Below the pieces are notes generated by a model that was not told the DNA's origin, searched no databases, and worked only from the letters and a program-made list of their open reading frames with translations. 64,000 bases of DNA from Halovenus aranensis (lineage in GTDB: Archaea > Halobacteriota > Halobacteria > Halobacteriales > Haloarculaceae): NCBI RefSeq assembly GCF_900100385.1, contig NZ_FNFC01000015.1, forward strand, positions 18,926 to 82,925. Direction: 5' to 3'. Positions 8,230 to 16,720 of this stretch are shown in pieces. A program made the translations under genes and the position numbers. Positions within the stretch are counted from its first letter, which is position 1; the number at the start of each line of letters is the position of its first letter.

Positions 8230-9517
8230 GGAGCCGCTGTTGTCGGTCCGGAACCTCGAAAAGCACTTTCCGGTGACCGAGGGGCTGCTCCGCCGGCAGG
8301 TCGATACGGTCAGGGCTGTCGACGGTATCAGTTTCGACGTTCATCGGGGCGAAGCCTTCGGGCTGGTCGGCGAGTCCGGCTGTGGGAAGTCGACGACTGC
8401 GCTCTCGATTCTCCAGCTTGAGGAGCCGAGCGGCGGCGAAGTCCTGTTCGAAGGTGAAAACGTCGCGGAGCTGGGAAAGCGCGACCTGCGCCGATACCGA
8501 CGGCAGGTCCAGCTCGTGTTACAGGACCCCGAGTCCGCGTTCAACGACAGGATGTCTATCGCCGAGACCGTCGCAGAGCCGCTTCGCGTCCACGGGATGA
8601 CTGACAGCGAGCGCCGGCGCGAGGTGGTCGAAGACGCGCTTGGACGCGTCGGCCTAGGCGAGGAGGACCCCGACAGCTTCCCACACGAGTTCTCCGGCGG
8701 CGAGAAACAGCGCATCGCCATCGCCCGGGCGCTCGTCCTCAACCCCGACCTCATCATCGCCGACGAACCGGTCAGCGCGCTCGACGGCCGGACCAAGTCT
8801 GACGTACTCAGTCTGTTGAAAGAGCTCCAGACGGAGTTCGACCTGTCGGTGTTGCTCATCAGCCACGACATCGATGTCGTCCGGCAGTTCTGTGACCGCG
8901 TCGCCGTGATGTATCTCGGCTCGCTCGTCGAGTCCGGGCCGACGGCCGAGGTCGTCGAGAACCCACACCACCCCTACACGCAGATGTTGCTGGGCTCGGT
9001 CCCAAGCCTCGACCCGACGGAGTCACACGCCAGCACCGACCTCCTGACCGACGAGTTGCCCGACGCCGCCGACCTGCCCTCGGGCTGTCAGTTTCACCCG
9101 CGATGTCCGGCTATCATTCCGCCCGCCGAGGTCGATTTGCCCCGCGAGGCGTGGCTGGGCGTCGTGGCGTTTCGCCTCTCACTGACCGACGGCTACGGGG
9201 ATATCGACGCGTTCAGGCGGTCACTGTCGGGGACGGGCGACCTCGACGCGCGGGTGCGAGAGACCTTCGACATCCCGTCGCCCCTCCCAGATGCTGACAT
9301 CGAGGCGGCGGTCACGGCGACGGTCGGCGCCCTCGACGAGGGCGACCTCGCGGGTGCCGGCGACCGGCTGACCGCGGCCACAGAGAGTGTCTGTGAGCGT
9401 CACACTCCCGAGCTACAGGAGACCGAAACGTCTCATCCAGTCGCGTGTCACCGCTACGACGACGACGAGCCCGGCAAACCCGAAACCGAGATTCAGGCGA
9501 ATACGTTCGCCCGGTAG
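8222..9517 (+). CDS. ABC transporter ATP-binding protein (DppF-like) with enlarged C-terminus
   Basis: The 431-residue ATPase has Walker A GESGCGKS, signature FSGGEKQRIA and Walker B LIIADEPVSALD. Family members are usually about 320-350 residues. Here the C-terminal four-cysteine region (SGC, PRC, ESVC, VAC) is split by about 85 extra residues between the second and third cysteines, rich in alanine, aspartate and glutamate. The start is set by a strong Shine-Dalgarno site and the 8-base overlap with the upstream ATPase. No substrate-binding protein gene follows, so the binding protein must be elsewhere or already lost. Confidence 0.91.
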   Translation: MSEEPLLSVRNLEKHFPVTEGLLRRQVDTVRAVDGISFDVHRGEAFGLVGESGCGKSTTALSILQLEEPSGGEVLFEGENVAELGKRDLRRYRRQVQLVLQDPESAFNDRMSIAETVAEPLRVHGMTDSERRREVVEDALGRVGLGEEDPDSFPHEFSGGEKQRIAIARALVLNPDLIIADEPVSALDGRTKSDVLSLLKELQTEFDLSVLLISHDIDVVRQFCDRVAVMYLGSLVESGPTAEVVENPHHPYTQMLLGSVPSLDPTESHASTDLLTDELPDAADLPSGCQFHPRCPAIIPPAEVDLPREAWLGVVAFRLSLTDGYGDIDAFRRSLSGTGDLDARVRETFDIPSPLPDADIEAAVTATVGALDEGDLAGAGDRLTAATESVCERHTPELQETETSHPVACHRYDDDEPGKPETEIQANTFAR

Positions 9518-9592
9518 GACCTGCCACGCCGTCTCATGTCAACTGTTTTCGGGCGAGCAATTTTTCAGTCTGAATCTCATTGGTCTACGTGT

Positions 9593-9766
9593 ATGGGGTT
9601 CGGGAGTTACGACGAATCCGAACAAGAAAATCAAGAACTCGACGCTGAACTCGACGACGACGAGGCTGTTACTGCCGGCGAGAACGACCACGACGGTCAG
9701 GTTGACTTCGAGTTCACGGCGTCGAACGACGAATTGCTCGAGAAACTCGAGGACATCAAAGAGTGA
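9593..9766 (+). CDS. Small acidic haloarchaeal protein (probable DUF5786)
   Basis: This is a 57-residue, highly acidic protein beginning MGFGSYDESEQENQ and ending ELLEKLEDIKE. I recognise the N-terminus as that of a small protein widespread in haloarchaea, which I recall as DUF5786; its function is unknown. The stop overlaps the GTG start of the next gene, so the two are translationally coupled. The start is the ATG matching that conserved N-terminus, not an upstream in-frame ATG at 9536. Confidence 0.8.
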   Translation: MGFGSYDESEQENQELDAELDDDEAVTAGENDHDGQVDFEFTASNDELLEKLEDIKE

Positions 9767-10329
9767 AATCCGGGGCTCGCGCCCTCGGCGTCGCCGAATC
9801 GTACCGCGCTGACACGAGTACGCTCGCTGGTGTCGTCACCCGTGTCGACTGCACCGTCGACGGGGTCGCGTTCGACACCTGCTCGGTTGGCGGCACCGAC
9901 GCGACGACTGCTATCGCCTCGATTTTCGCTGCGCTCGGCCGTGACGACATCCAGTACCTGCTGGCGGCGGGTATCGCCCCCGCCTGGTACAACGTAATCG
10001 AGCTGTCTCGCCTGCACGACCTGACTGAGACGCCGGTGCTGTCGGTCAGTTTCGAGGCCAGTGACGGACTCGATGACGCGATACGAGACGCCTTCGACGG
10101 CGAGGCCGCCCGCCGGCGACTCGACAGCTACCGCGCACTGCCAGAGCGCCAGTCCGTCGCGCTCGGCGACGACACGGTCTACGTCCGCAGCGTCGGTATC
10201 GACGACGACGAAGCCGCGGCAGTCGTGCGTGCGTTCACGCCGGAGGGTGGACGGCCCGAGCCCCTCCGGGTGGCCCGGCTCGTGGCGCGTGGCGGGGATG
10301 CGTTTCGCCGACAGGTCGAGGACGGCTGA
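9763..10329 (+). CDS. UPF0215/DUF99 family protein
   Basis: This 188-residue protein begins at a GTG that overlaps the previous stop. It matches the archaeal UPF0215 (DUF99) family: VAESYRADTSTLAGVVTR at the N-terminus, a central LLAAGIAPAWYNVIELSRLH, and ETPVLSVSFEASDGLDDAI. The family is distantly related to endonuclease V folds, but its activity is not established. It is cytoplasmic. Coupling to the small acidic protein upstream is clear; cooperation between the two is inferred only. Confidence 0.85.
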   Translation: MKSGARALGVAESYRADTSTLAGVVTRVDCTVDGVAFDTCSVGGTDATTAIASIFAALGRDDIQYLLAAGIAPAWYNVIELSRLHDLTETPVLSVSFEASDGLDDAIRDAFDGEAARRRLDSYRALPERQSVALGDDTVYVRSVGIDDDEAAAVVRAFTPEGGRPEPLRVARLVARGGDAFRRQVEDG

Positions 10330-10365
10330 CGACAGCATTTTCGTCCCGGCCGCCGTTCTCCTGGT

Positions 10366-10965
10366 ATGGACGAGTCAGAGTGCTGGGACGGGACGGCGGT
10401 TGGGGTCACCGGCTGTGAGCGCTGTCGGGCGCTGGTCGACTCCCGGAGCCGAATCGTCGACGGCGTGGGACCGACAGACGCGGCGGTACTGTTCGTCGGG
10501 GAGGCTCCCGGCGCGAACGAGGACGAGGAGGGTGAGCCGTTTGTCGGCCGTAGCGGCGACGTACTCGATGATGGCCTGCGCCAAGTCGGTCTCGCCCGGG
10601 CCGACGTGCGCATCACCAACTGCGTCAGGTGTCGCCCGCCGGAGAACCGCGACCCGACCGGCGACGAACTGGCCAACTGCCGGGGCTACCTCGACCGCGA
10701 AATCGCGGCGGTCGACCCCGACCTGGTCGTCACGCTGGGCAAGGTGCCCGCCGAACACCTCCTCGACCGGTCGGTCGGCGTCACGGGCGAGGCCGGCGAC
10801 CTCGACGCGGTGACTGTCGACGGCGACGAGTATCCGGTACTCGTCTGCGTCCACCCGGCCGCGACGCTGTACGACCCGAGCCAGCGCGATACCTTCGAGT
10901 CGACGCTCGCGGTGGCCGCCGAGTACGCCGGAGATGGCGGCCAGTCTACCCTCGGCGAGTTCTGA
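10366..10965 (+). CDS. Uracil-DNA glycosylase, family 4 type, with a C-terminal PIP-like motif
   Basis: The 199-residue enzyme has the glycosylase motif GEAPGANEDEEGEPFVG (from residue 46) and the second motif VHPAATLY. Cysteines at C17, C20, C89 (or C86) and C105 fit the iron-sulfur cluster of thermophile-type (family 4) enzymes. It removes uracil from DNA to start base excision repair. The protein ends in QSTLGEF, which fits the Q-x-x-hydrophobic-x-x-aromatic PCNA-interacting pattern. That suggests tethering to the sliding clamp. The start is an ATG 36 bases after the preceding stop. Confidence 0.93.
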   Translation: MDESECWDGTAVGVTGCERCRALVDSRSRIVDGVGPTDAAVLFVGEAPGANEDEEGEPFVGRSGDVLDDGLRQVGLARADVRITNCVRCRPPENRDPTGDELANCRGYLDREIAAVDPDLVVTLGKVPAEHLLDRSVGVTGEAGDLDAVTVDGDEYPVLVCVHPAATLYDPSQRDTFESTLAVAAEYAGDGGQSTLGEF

Positions 10966-11007
10966 GGTGAGCCAACGTTCAAGCCGGTGGCGGGCCTGGG
11001 TTTCGGT

Positions 11008-11619
11008 ATGGAAGTCATCACCGTCACCGCAGACGCTGCGGTGTTCACCTGTAACGCCTATCTCGCAGTCGGCGAGCAGACGACGCTGGTCGACGCCGGC
11101 GCGATGGACGGCGTCGAAGGCGTCGTTCGCGAACACACCGACAGCCTCGACGCGGTGGTTCTCACCCACCAGCACGGCGACCACGTCAGCGAACTCGACG
11201 CGGTACTCTCGGCGTTCGACGCCGACTGTTATGCCTACGGCGACCACCCCCAGAAGACACACGACCTCGCAGACGGCGACCGCGTCCAGGTCGGTGACGA
11301 GCGCTGTGAGGTGGTGTACACGCCGGGCCACGCCGAGGACCACGTCTCGCTGGTCGGCGAGCGGGCGCTGTTTTCGGGCGATGTCGTCGTCTACAACGAC
11401 GGCGCGTTCGACGACGGCAGTTTCGGCCGGACAGACTACCCCGGTCAGTCCCGCGAACGACTCATCGAGTCACTCGAAGAGCTGCTCGACCGGCTTCCCG
11501 AAGGTCTCGACCGGCTGTACGCCGGCCACGGCGACACCTACGAGGGAGACGTTCGAGCGGTGATAGAGCGGGCGCTAGGGCGGGCACAGCGTCGCGAGCC
11601 AAAATATCCGGACGAATAG
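11008..11619 (+). CDS. Metallo-beta-lactamase fold hydrolase
   Basis: The 203-residue protein has the metal motif THQHGDH, a downstream YTPGHAEDHVS histidine, an aspartate in FSGDVV and the late histidine AGHGDTY. This is a complete glyoxalase II-like metal site. It probably hydrolyses a thioester or other small ester in the cytoplasm; the substrate is unknown. I chose ATG 11008 (MEVITVTADAA) over an in-frame ATG 21 bases upstream, because family proteins start directly at the first beta strand. Confidence 0.86.
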   Translation: MEVITVTADAAVFTCNAYLAVGEQTTLVDAGAMDGVEGVVREHTDSLDAVVLTHQHGDHVSELDAVLSAFDADCYAYGDHPQKTHDLADGDRVQVGDERCEVVYTPGHAEDHVSLVGERALFSGDVVVYNDGAFDDGSFGRTDYPGQSRERLIESLEELLDRLPEGLDRLYAGHGDTYEGDVRAVIERALGRAQRREPKYPDE

Positions 11620-11668
11620 AGCCGTCAGCCGGGACAGGGATGTCCAGAGAGGTGGTGTGGGAGACGTG

Positions 11669-12028
11669 TTACGGCTGACAACAGGGCGAGTCGGTCGCCG
11701 TCGATGGGGAGCACGGCGTCCCGTCTCGTGAGCCGCCCGGCATGCACAGTCGCCGACCCAACGCGAGACAGCGGGTAGTCATCCGTGCGAGCGCGAGACT
11801 GCAGGCGACCACAGGGAGCAGCGTGGGCGCAGTCGTCGGCTCGACACGGGGTCTGACGGTCACTGTGTCGCCACAGGCCGGACACTCGAAGCGGTCGCCC
11901 GCCGCCGTCGACGTTACCTGCCAGTCGCCACAGACCGGACTTTCGTGCCAGCACGTCGGACAGAACAGTACTGCCTTCTCCCGGGCGAGGCACGCGTCCG
12001 CGCTGGCGGTGGCAGGGGTCGGCGACAT
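11669..12028 (-). CDS. Small zinc-ribbon protein
   Basis: This 119-residue protein carries two CxxC pairs: LFCPTCWHESPVCGDW and FECPACGDTVTVRPR, spaced like a zinc ribbon. The C-terminal half is a weakly hydrophobic stretch (LLPVVACSLALARM) and then low-complexity sequence. Similar short zinc-ribbon proteins are common in haloarchaea and unassigned. I chose the ATG at 12028 because the acidic, coding-like part begins there. A longer ORF in another frame covers the same bases but lacks these motifs. Confidence 0.6.
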   Translation of the reverse strand: MSPTPATASADACLAREKAVLFCPTCWHESPVCGDWQVTSTAAGDRFECPACGDTVTVRPRVEPTTAPTLLPVVACSLALARMTTRCLALGRRLCMPGGSRDGTPCSPSTATDSPCCQP

Positions 12029-12180
12029 GCATCTCTGTGTTGGCGACGAACCCACATAAGTGTGGTGTCGGATGGTCTCTGATGGTATTGAATGTCTGCA
12101 AAAGACAATAAGGGCGTATTAGGGAGACGACAGACTGCTGTGGCTCGACGGTGCAGGCGTCCGCAAAAGCCAGACGGGCG

Positions 12181-12330
12181 TTATGCGCTGCGCGTTTCGC
12201 GTGCCTTCGGCCGGAGATTCTTGTATCCACATTTCCGGCAGCTGTTGGCACGCTGGGAGTTGCGAGCGTTACACCGCATGCAAATCTGGGCTGTGAAGAG
12301 CCGTTCCTCTGCTTCTTCGAACTTGGCCAT
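12181..12330 (-). CDS. rpl40e: 50S ribosomal protein L40e
   Basis: This short gene encodes 49 residues beginning [15 protein letters not shown]. It has the zinc-binding pattern CMRCNARN and [14 protein letters not shown], which is diagnostic for archaeal ribosomal protein L40e. It is a basic zinc-ribbon protein of the large ribosomal subunit. The start is fixed by the conserved N-terminus and the stop by TAA. It is read toward the zinc-ribbon gene. It lies 24 bases beyond the end of the alpha/beta hydrolase gene, which is read in the same direction. Confidence 0.95.
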   Translation of the reverse strand: MAKFEEAEERLFTAQICMRCNARNSQRANSCRKCGYKNLRPKARETRSA

Positions 12331-12354
12331 GTCAGTGGGTTATCAGCGGCGTGG

Positions 12355-13431
12355 TTAAGAGTTTCCGATTCGAGTCGTCGCGTCGTCGAGATGTGCGGTC
12401 AGTGCAGACAGCACCTCGTCGTGTTGCTCGATGTGCGGGGAGTGGCCCGCCCCCTCGACGACGAGTTCGTCATACTCGCCGCCGGCGTCGGCGTATTCCT
12501 CGAACACCGCCCGAGTCTGGCTGACCATCGGCTGTGGCGGGTACTCGTCTTCGCCGGGCCACTCCGGGAGTTCGCCGATTTTGCCGAGGTAGCCGGCGTC
12601 GAAAAACGAGGTGTCGGAGATGATGCGGTCCTCTGCGCCGCGAATCCAGAGAATCGGCACCGCGGGGTCGATGTCGACGATACCTGTCAAATCGAGGTAC
12701 TTCGGCGAGAGTGCGTTGTTGGTCCCGCCCTCGCCCGGCGCGACGCCGGGCCAGTTCTCCGAGGCCGTCGCGTCGCCGGGGTAGTAGTCGTCGCCTGTCT
12801 CGGTGTTCAACAGCGCGTCGACGTAGGCGTCTTCGAGTTCGGGGTCGAGTTCGGTCTCGGGCGCGAGATAAAACGAGCGCATGACGTTGCGCGGCGAGGC
12901 GTCGGAGTCGGCCCTCCGGTCGCCCGCCTCCAGACGCTCGATGAAGTCGTCATTTGCCATCCCTGCGCCAGTCCCCGCGTAGTCGGGCTGGCAGGGCGTT
13001 CCGTCGCGTCGGGTGCCGCCGTATCCGTGCGGCGAGACGGGATTCAACAGCGCAAGCGACGCCACCGATTCGGGCTGTTCGATGGCATAGCGCATCACGA
13101 CACCGCCGCCAGTCGACCAGCCGACCAGCGCGGGCTGTTCGATTTCGATTTCGGCCACGAGCGCCCGGATATCCTCGGCGAAATCTCGCAGGCCGCGAGT
13201 CGCGTCGATAGGACGGCGTTCCGAGTGACCGTATCCGCGCAGGTCCGGCGCAATCGCCCGATACCGGTCGGGGAGGTCGGCGAGGAGTTCGGCGTAGAAC
13301 CGTGACGAGGAGGCGTTGCCGTGGACGAACACCACCGGGTCGCCGTCCGCGCGGCCGGTCTCCAGCAGGTGTGTTTCGAGGCGGTCCGTCGACACTGTCC
13401 GGGAGCGAACCCCGTCTGGCAGGGACGACAT
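12355..13431 (-). CDS. Alpha/beta hydrolase
   Basis: The 358-residue protein has the oxyanion region VVFVHGNASSS, the nucleophile elbow GWSTGGG with S106, and a late histidine in GAGHSPHIEQ. An acidic cap or lid lies between about residues 140 and 250. This is the pattern of haloperoxidase, esterase or haloalkane dehalogenase-like alpha/beta hydrolases. The substrate cannot be assigned. It is cytoplasmic (no signal peptide) and shares a short divergent region with the NUDIX gene. Confidence 0.86.
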   Translation of the reverse strand: MSSLPDGVRSRTVSTDRLETHLLETGRADGDPVVFVHGNASSSRFYAELLADLPDRYRAIAPDLRGYGHSERRPIDATRGLRDFAEDIRALVAEIEIEQPALVGWSTGGGVVMRYAIEQPESVASLALLNPVSPHGYGGTRRDGTPCQPDYAGTGAGMANDDFIERLEAGDRRADSDASPRNVMRSFYLAPETELDPELEDAYVDALLNTETGDDYYPGDATASENWPGVAPGEGGTNNALSPKYLDLTGIVDIDPAVPILWIRGAEDRIISDTSFFDAGYLGKIGELPEWPGEDEYPPQPMVSQTRAVFEEYADAGGEYDELVVEGAGHSPHIEQHDEVLSALTAHLDDATTRIGNS

Positions 13432-13515
13432 ATGTCACCGTACGCGCAACCGCCGAATAAATGTGGGGCTGTGGCAGACCACAACGGCTACCTGCCGGGA
13501 GAGCAACCCACAGGT

Positions 13516-13989
13516 ATGAACGAGTCGACGCTGTGTCACCCCATCATCGACGGGGAGTTGCTGTTGATTCGGAAACAGCGCGGGCTCGGTGAGGGGAACC
13601 TCGTCGGCCCAGGCGGAAAAGTCGAGGACGGCGAGACCGCCATGGAGGCGGCCAGGCGGGAAGTGCGTGAGGAGCTACGGGTCGAGGCGACCGGCGTCGA
13701 GAAACGGGGCGAGTTCGGCTTTCACTTCCGAGATGACACGCCGGACGACGACTCGATGTACGTCCACGTCTTCACCGCCGACGGCATCGAGGGGACGCCA
13801 CAGGCGACCGAGGAGGCGGTGCCGGAGTGGCACACCGCCGAGGACCTCCCCTACGACGAGATGTGGGTCGACGACCGGATATGGATGCCCCACATGCTCG
13901 ACGGGCAGACGTTTACCGGGACGTTTGTCCTCACCGACGAGGGCGACGCCATGCACCGCTACGAGATGGACCTCGGGGTCGACTTCTAG
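13516..13989 (+). CDS. NUDIX hydrolase, MTH1-like
   Basis: The 157-residue protein contains a complete NUDIX box from GGKVEDGE to REVREEL (residues 33-54), which binds the metal and the diphosphate. Its length and C-terminal sequence (EMWVDDRIWMPHMLDG) resemble MTH1-type enzymes that hydrolyse oxidised purine nucleotides such as 8-oxo-dGTP. That role is inferred from overall similarity. I chose ATG 13516, because the 65 in-frame codons upstream overlap the divergent hydrolase promoter and are not acidic. It converges with the stress protein gene, overlapping it by 4 bases. Confidence 0.88.
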   Translation: MNESTLCHPIIDGELLLIRKQRGLGEGNLVGPGGKVEDGETAMEAARREVREELRVEATGVEKRGEFGFHFRDDTPDDDSMYVHVFTADGIEGTPQATEEAVPEWHTAEDLPYDEMWVDDRIWMPHMLDGQTFTGTFVLTDEGDAMHRYEMDLGVDF

Positions 13990-14714
13990 GGGTCGCGCTG
14001 GACGACGACCACGGGACCGAGGAACTGTTCTGCCACATCGTCGGCGGCCATCCCGAAGACAAAGGTCGCAAGCGAGGGTTCAGACTCGCCCATGACCACC
14101 ACGTCGTAGCTCGTCGCGGCGTCGGCAATTGCCGCCCGCGGACCGTCCTCGCGCCCGATTTCGAGGGCGATTGCGTCCTCGTCCATCCCGCGGTCGACCA
14201 GCCGGTCGCGGACGGCCCCGAGCATCGTCTCGGCGTCTGTGTCTGACTCGTCGTCGGCCGCCAGGTGATACAGCGTCACCGCCGCGTCGGTGTCGGCGAA
14301 CAGCCCGGCAACGACGCGGGCGATGCGCGAGGAGCCGATAGTCCCCCGGACGGCGACGAGGACGCGTTCCGGGGGACGCGTCGCGTTTGCCACCAGCACC
14401 GCGTGACAAGCGTGGTCCCGGATCTGTCGGTCGATTGTCTGCTGTTTTTCGTGTGTGAATACCAGTTCCGTCTCGACGGTCGCGCCCGCGGCTTCGAACA
14501 TCGTCGCGAACTCCGCGAGACGGTCGGTGGCGCGGTCCTCGAACTGCAGGCGGGCCTGGCCCGGTGCAGTCTGGTCCGGGACGACGTGATAGCCGAGCAC
14601 GACCACGTGAGCGTTCCCGAGGAGTTCGGGGACGCCGTCGGGAATGCCGTCGCCGTCGAGGACGCGAACCGGAACGAGCACGGTCGGTCGCTCTGTCGAG
14701 TTGGTGTCTGTCAT
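13986..14714 (-). CDS. Universal stress protein family (UspA-like) protein
   Basis: The 242-residue protein begins with a Usp-like strand TVLVPVRVLDGDG. It ends with SYDVVVMGESEPS and VVVVQRDP, typical of the last strands of a Usp fold. It is longer than a single Usp domain, so it may hold two degenerate units. Its gene overlaps the amino-acid permease stop by one base (TGATG-type), and the two are a pair. Usp proteins coupled to APC permeases are common in haloarchaea and probably modulate transport; this is inference. Confidence 0.85.
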   Translation of the reverse strand: MTDTNSTERPTVLVPVRVLDGDGIPDGVPELLGNAHVVVLGYHVVPDQTAPGQARLQFEDRATDRLAEFATMFEAAGATVETELVFTHEKQQTIDRQIRDHACHAVLVANATRPPERVLVAVRGTIGSSRIARVVAGLFADTDAAVTLYHLAADDESDTDAETMLGAVRDRLVDRGMDEDAIALEIGREDGPRAAIADAATSYDVVVMGESEPSLATFVFGMAADDVAEQFLGPVVVVQRDP

Positions 14715-16141
14715 CAGAAATCACCCTTGAGTTGAACGTCGTCTGCGTAGTACCGGGCCCAGCCGTACGAGACAGCCATCACGAGTACGCCGACGACGAT
14801 GGACGCGGGCTGCATGAACACGATGAGCGCGGCGCTCGCGAGCGCGCCCGTCGCCGGCAGAACGGGGACGCCCGGCATCTCGAAGCTGGGGTCGTACCAG
14901 TCGGGGTCGCGTCGCCGCAGCGCCAGCAACGCAACGCAAATGAGGGCGTACATCACGAGGTGGAGAAACGACGCCACCTCGGCCAGCAGTTCGACTTGGC
15001 CGGTCGCGACGAGGACGGCAATCGGCCCGCCAGCGGCGAGTAAGGCGATGTGTGGCGTCCCGTACCGGAGGTTGATGTCGCTGGCCCGGCGGGGAATCAG
15101 CGCGTCCCGGCTCAGCGCGTAGACGGTTCGGGACGCACTCAGGATAGAGGCGTTCGCGCTCGAAAACGTCGCCAACAGCCCCGCGACGAGGATGGCGACC
15201 GCGCCCGGCAGGCCGAGAAAGTCTCGGGCTACCTCGACCATCGCCGTCTCGCCGAAGCTCTCCAGTCGGTCGGCACCGAACGCGCTCGTTGCCACGAAGA
15301 TGGTCACGACATAGAAGACCGTCACGATGAGGACCGAGCCGACCATCGCGAGCGGGAGATTCCGGCTGGGCTCTTTGATGTCGCCCGCGACCGTGGCCAC
15401 CTGTGCAAAGCCCAGATAGGACGTAAAGACGAGCGCGGCGGTCTGGAGTACCGGAAAGTACCCCTGTGAGAACAGCGTCCCCGGGGCCGACTCGCGCCCG
15501 AAGACGCCGAGTGCGTCGAGCGAGCCATAGGAGAGAAACGCCGTCAGGATGACGAGCAAGACGATGACGACGACGTTCTGTATCTTCGTGGTGTTCTCGG
15601 TGCCGGCGATAGACAGCGCCGTCAGCGCCACCGCGAACAGCAACGCCAGCGGAATCACCGGGTCGAGCGACAGTGTGACACCGACCTCGGCAAGCACCGC
15701 AGTCGCGTAGTGGCCCAGTCCCACGAGGTAAAACGCCGAGGCGAAGACCAGCCCCATCCAGAGCCCGAGACCGACGACAGCGCCGTAGCCAGTCCCCATG
15801 CTCCGGGAGATGAAGTAGTAGCCGCCGCCGCTCCGTGGCATCGCCGTCGCGAGTTCCGAGGCCGGTAGCGCGACCAGCAACGCGATAGCGCCGCCGATAC
15901 CAAAGGACAGCGTCGCCGCGGGACCGGCATTGCCGGCCGCGAGCCCCGGAAAGACGAAGATACCCGCACCTATCATCGTCCCGATGCCAATGGCCAGGCC
16001 GCCAACGAGGCCGATTGTCCGTTCGAGTTGGGCCTCCTCGTGGACCGTCGTCTCCTCGGTGACATGCGATGGCTCGTCGGCGGGCTCGTCGCCCACTGCA
16101 TTCGTCCCTTCCGTGGAAACGTCGACGTCTGTATCGGCCAT
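14714..16141 (-). CDS. APC family amino acid permease
   Basis: The 475-residue protein has a charged N-terminal tail of about 40 residues and then about 12 membrane helices. The first core helix carries [18 protein letters not shown], the unwound GAGIF motif of the APC superfamily that binds amino acids. It is a secondary transporter of the cytoplasmic membrane. The next gene downstream encodes a Usp-like protein with overlapping stop and start. The amino acid transported is not evident. Confidence 0.92.
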   Translation of the reverse strand: MADTDVDVSTEGTNAVGDEPADEPSHVTEETTVHEEAQLERTIGLVGGLAIGIGTMIGAGIFVFPGLAAGNAGPAATLSFGIGGAIALLVALPASELATAMPRSGGGYYFISRSMGTGYGAVVGLGLWMGLVFASAFYLVGLGHYATAVLAEVGVTLSLDPVIPLALLFAVALTALSIAGTENTTKIQNVVVIVLLVILTAFLSYGSLDALGVFGRESAPGTLFSQGYFPVLQTAALVFTSYLGFAQVATVAGDIKEPSRNLPLAMVGSVLIVTVFYVVTIFVATSAFGADRLESFGETAMVEVARDFLGLPGAVAILVAGLLATFSSANASILSASRTVYALSRDALIPRRASDINLRYGTPHIALLAAGGPIAVLVATGQVELLAEVASFLHLVMYALICVALLALRRRDPDWYDPSFEMPGVPVLPATGALASAALIVFMQPASIVVGVLVMAVSYGWARYYADDVQLKGDF

Positions 16142-16187
16142 TGGTCATATCAGCTCACAGAGACTTATAAGCGTACTGCCGGGAGTG

Positions 16188-16646
16188 TTACTGGTATGCC
16201 TGCCCCTTTCGACCAGTCATCTCCTCGGGGACGAGTGCGAGGTGGCGCACGCCGGTCATCGGGTCCGACGGCGGGAAGATAGTGGGGAACCAGGCGTTCT
16301 CGTCGAGTACGTCGTCCATGTACTCGATATCGTCCTCGTTCACCTGCCGGACGGTTCCCCGGACGACGACGCTTTTCCAGTCGAAGCGGGTGCTGACCTG
16401 GTAGGTCGTCAGACAGGCCGTGTCGGTCTCGTCGAGATACGCGAGCTTTTGACTCTCGTCGCCGAACTCGAGGAGTGACGTGTACAGCCACTCGCCGTCG
16501 TACCCGAACGAGATGGGGACGCCGTAGGCGTCGGCGTCGTCGGCCAGCGCCAGGATGCCGTGGCCCTGTTCGGTCAGAAACTGCTCGATTTCTGTCTCTG
16601 TCATCTCGATACCCCCCAGCGTCTCTGTAGTCTCGTCGGTCGTCAT
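16188..16646 (-). CDS. Pyridoxamine 5'-phosphate oxidase-like FMN-binding protein
   Basis: The 152-residue protein matches small split-barrel flavoproteins: FLTEQGHGILALADDADAYG, then VPISFGYDGEWLY, and a SVVVRGTVRQV strand. Family members bind FMN, F420 or heme; the cofactor cannot be read here. I chose the ATG at 16646 (MTTDETTETLGG). An ATG 42 bases upstream would add hydrophobic residues unlike the family, and MTETEIEQFL is a later alternative. Confidence 0.8.
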   Translation of the reverse strand: MTTDETTETLGGIEMTETEIEQFLTEQGHGILALADDADAYGVPISFGYDGEWLYTSLLEFGDESQKLAYLDETDTACLTTYQVSTRFDWKSVVVRGTVRQVNEDDIEYMDDVLDENAWFPTIFPPSDPMTGVRHLALVPEEMTGRKGQAYQ

Positions 16647-16720
16647 CCTAGCAGATGTGTGAACGACCAGCATAATGTGTATTGTCACCGTTCCAACATC
16701 GTGGGAACGAGTGTCAACAG

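Noticed and set aside
12029..12180. Possible tRNA between the zinc-ribbon and L40e genes
   Set aside because: No acceptor stem or T-loop pattern could be folded by eye.
11625..12251. Minus-strand ORF of 208 codons
   Set aside because: It reads another frame of the zinc-ribbon gene, lacks its motifs, and runs into the L40e region.
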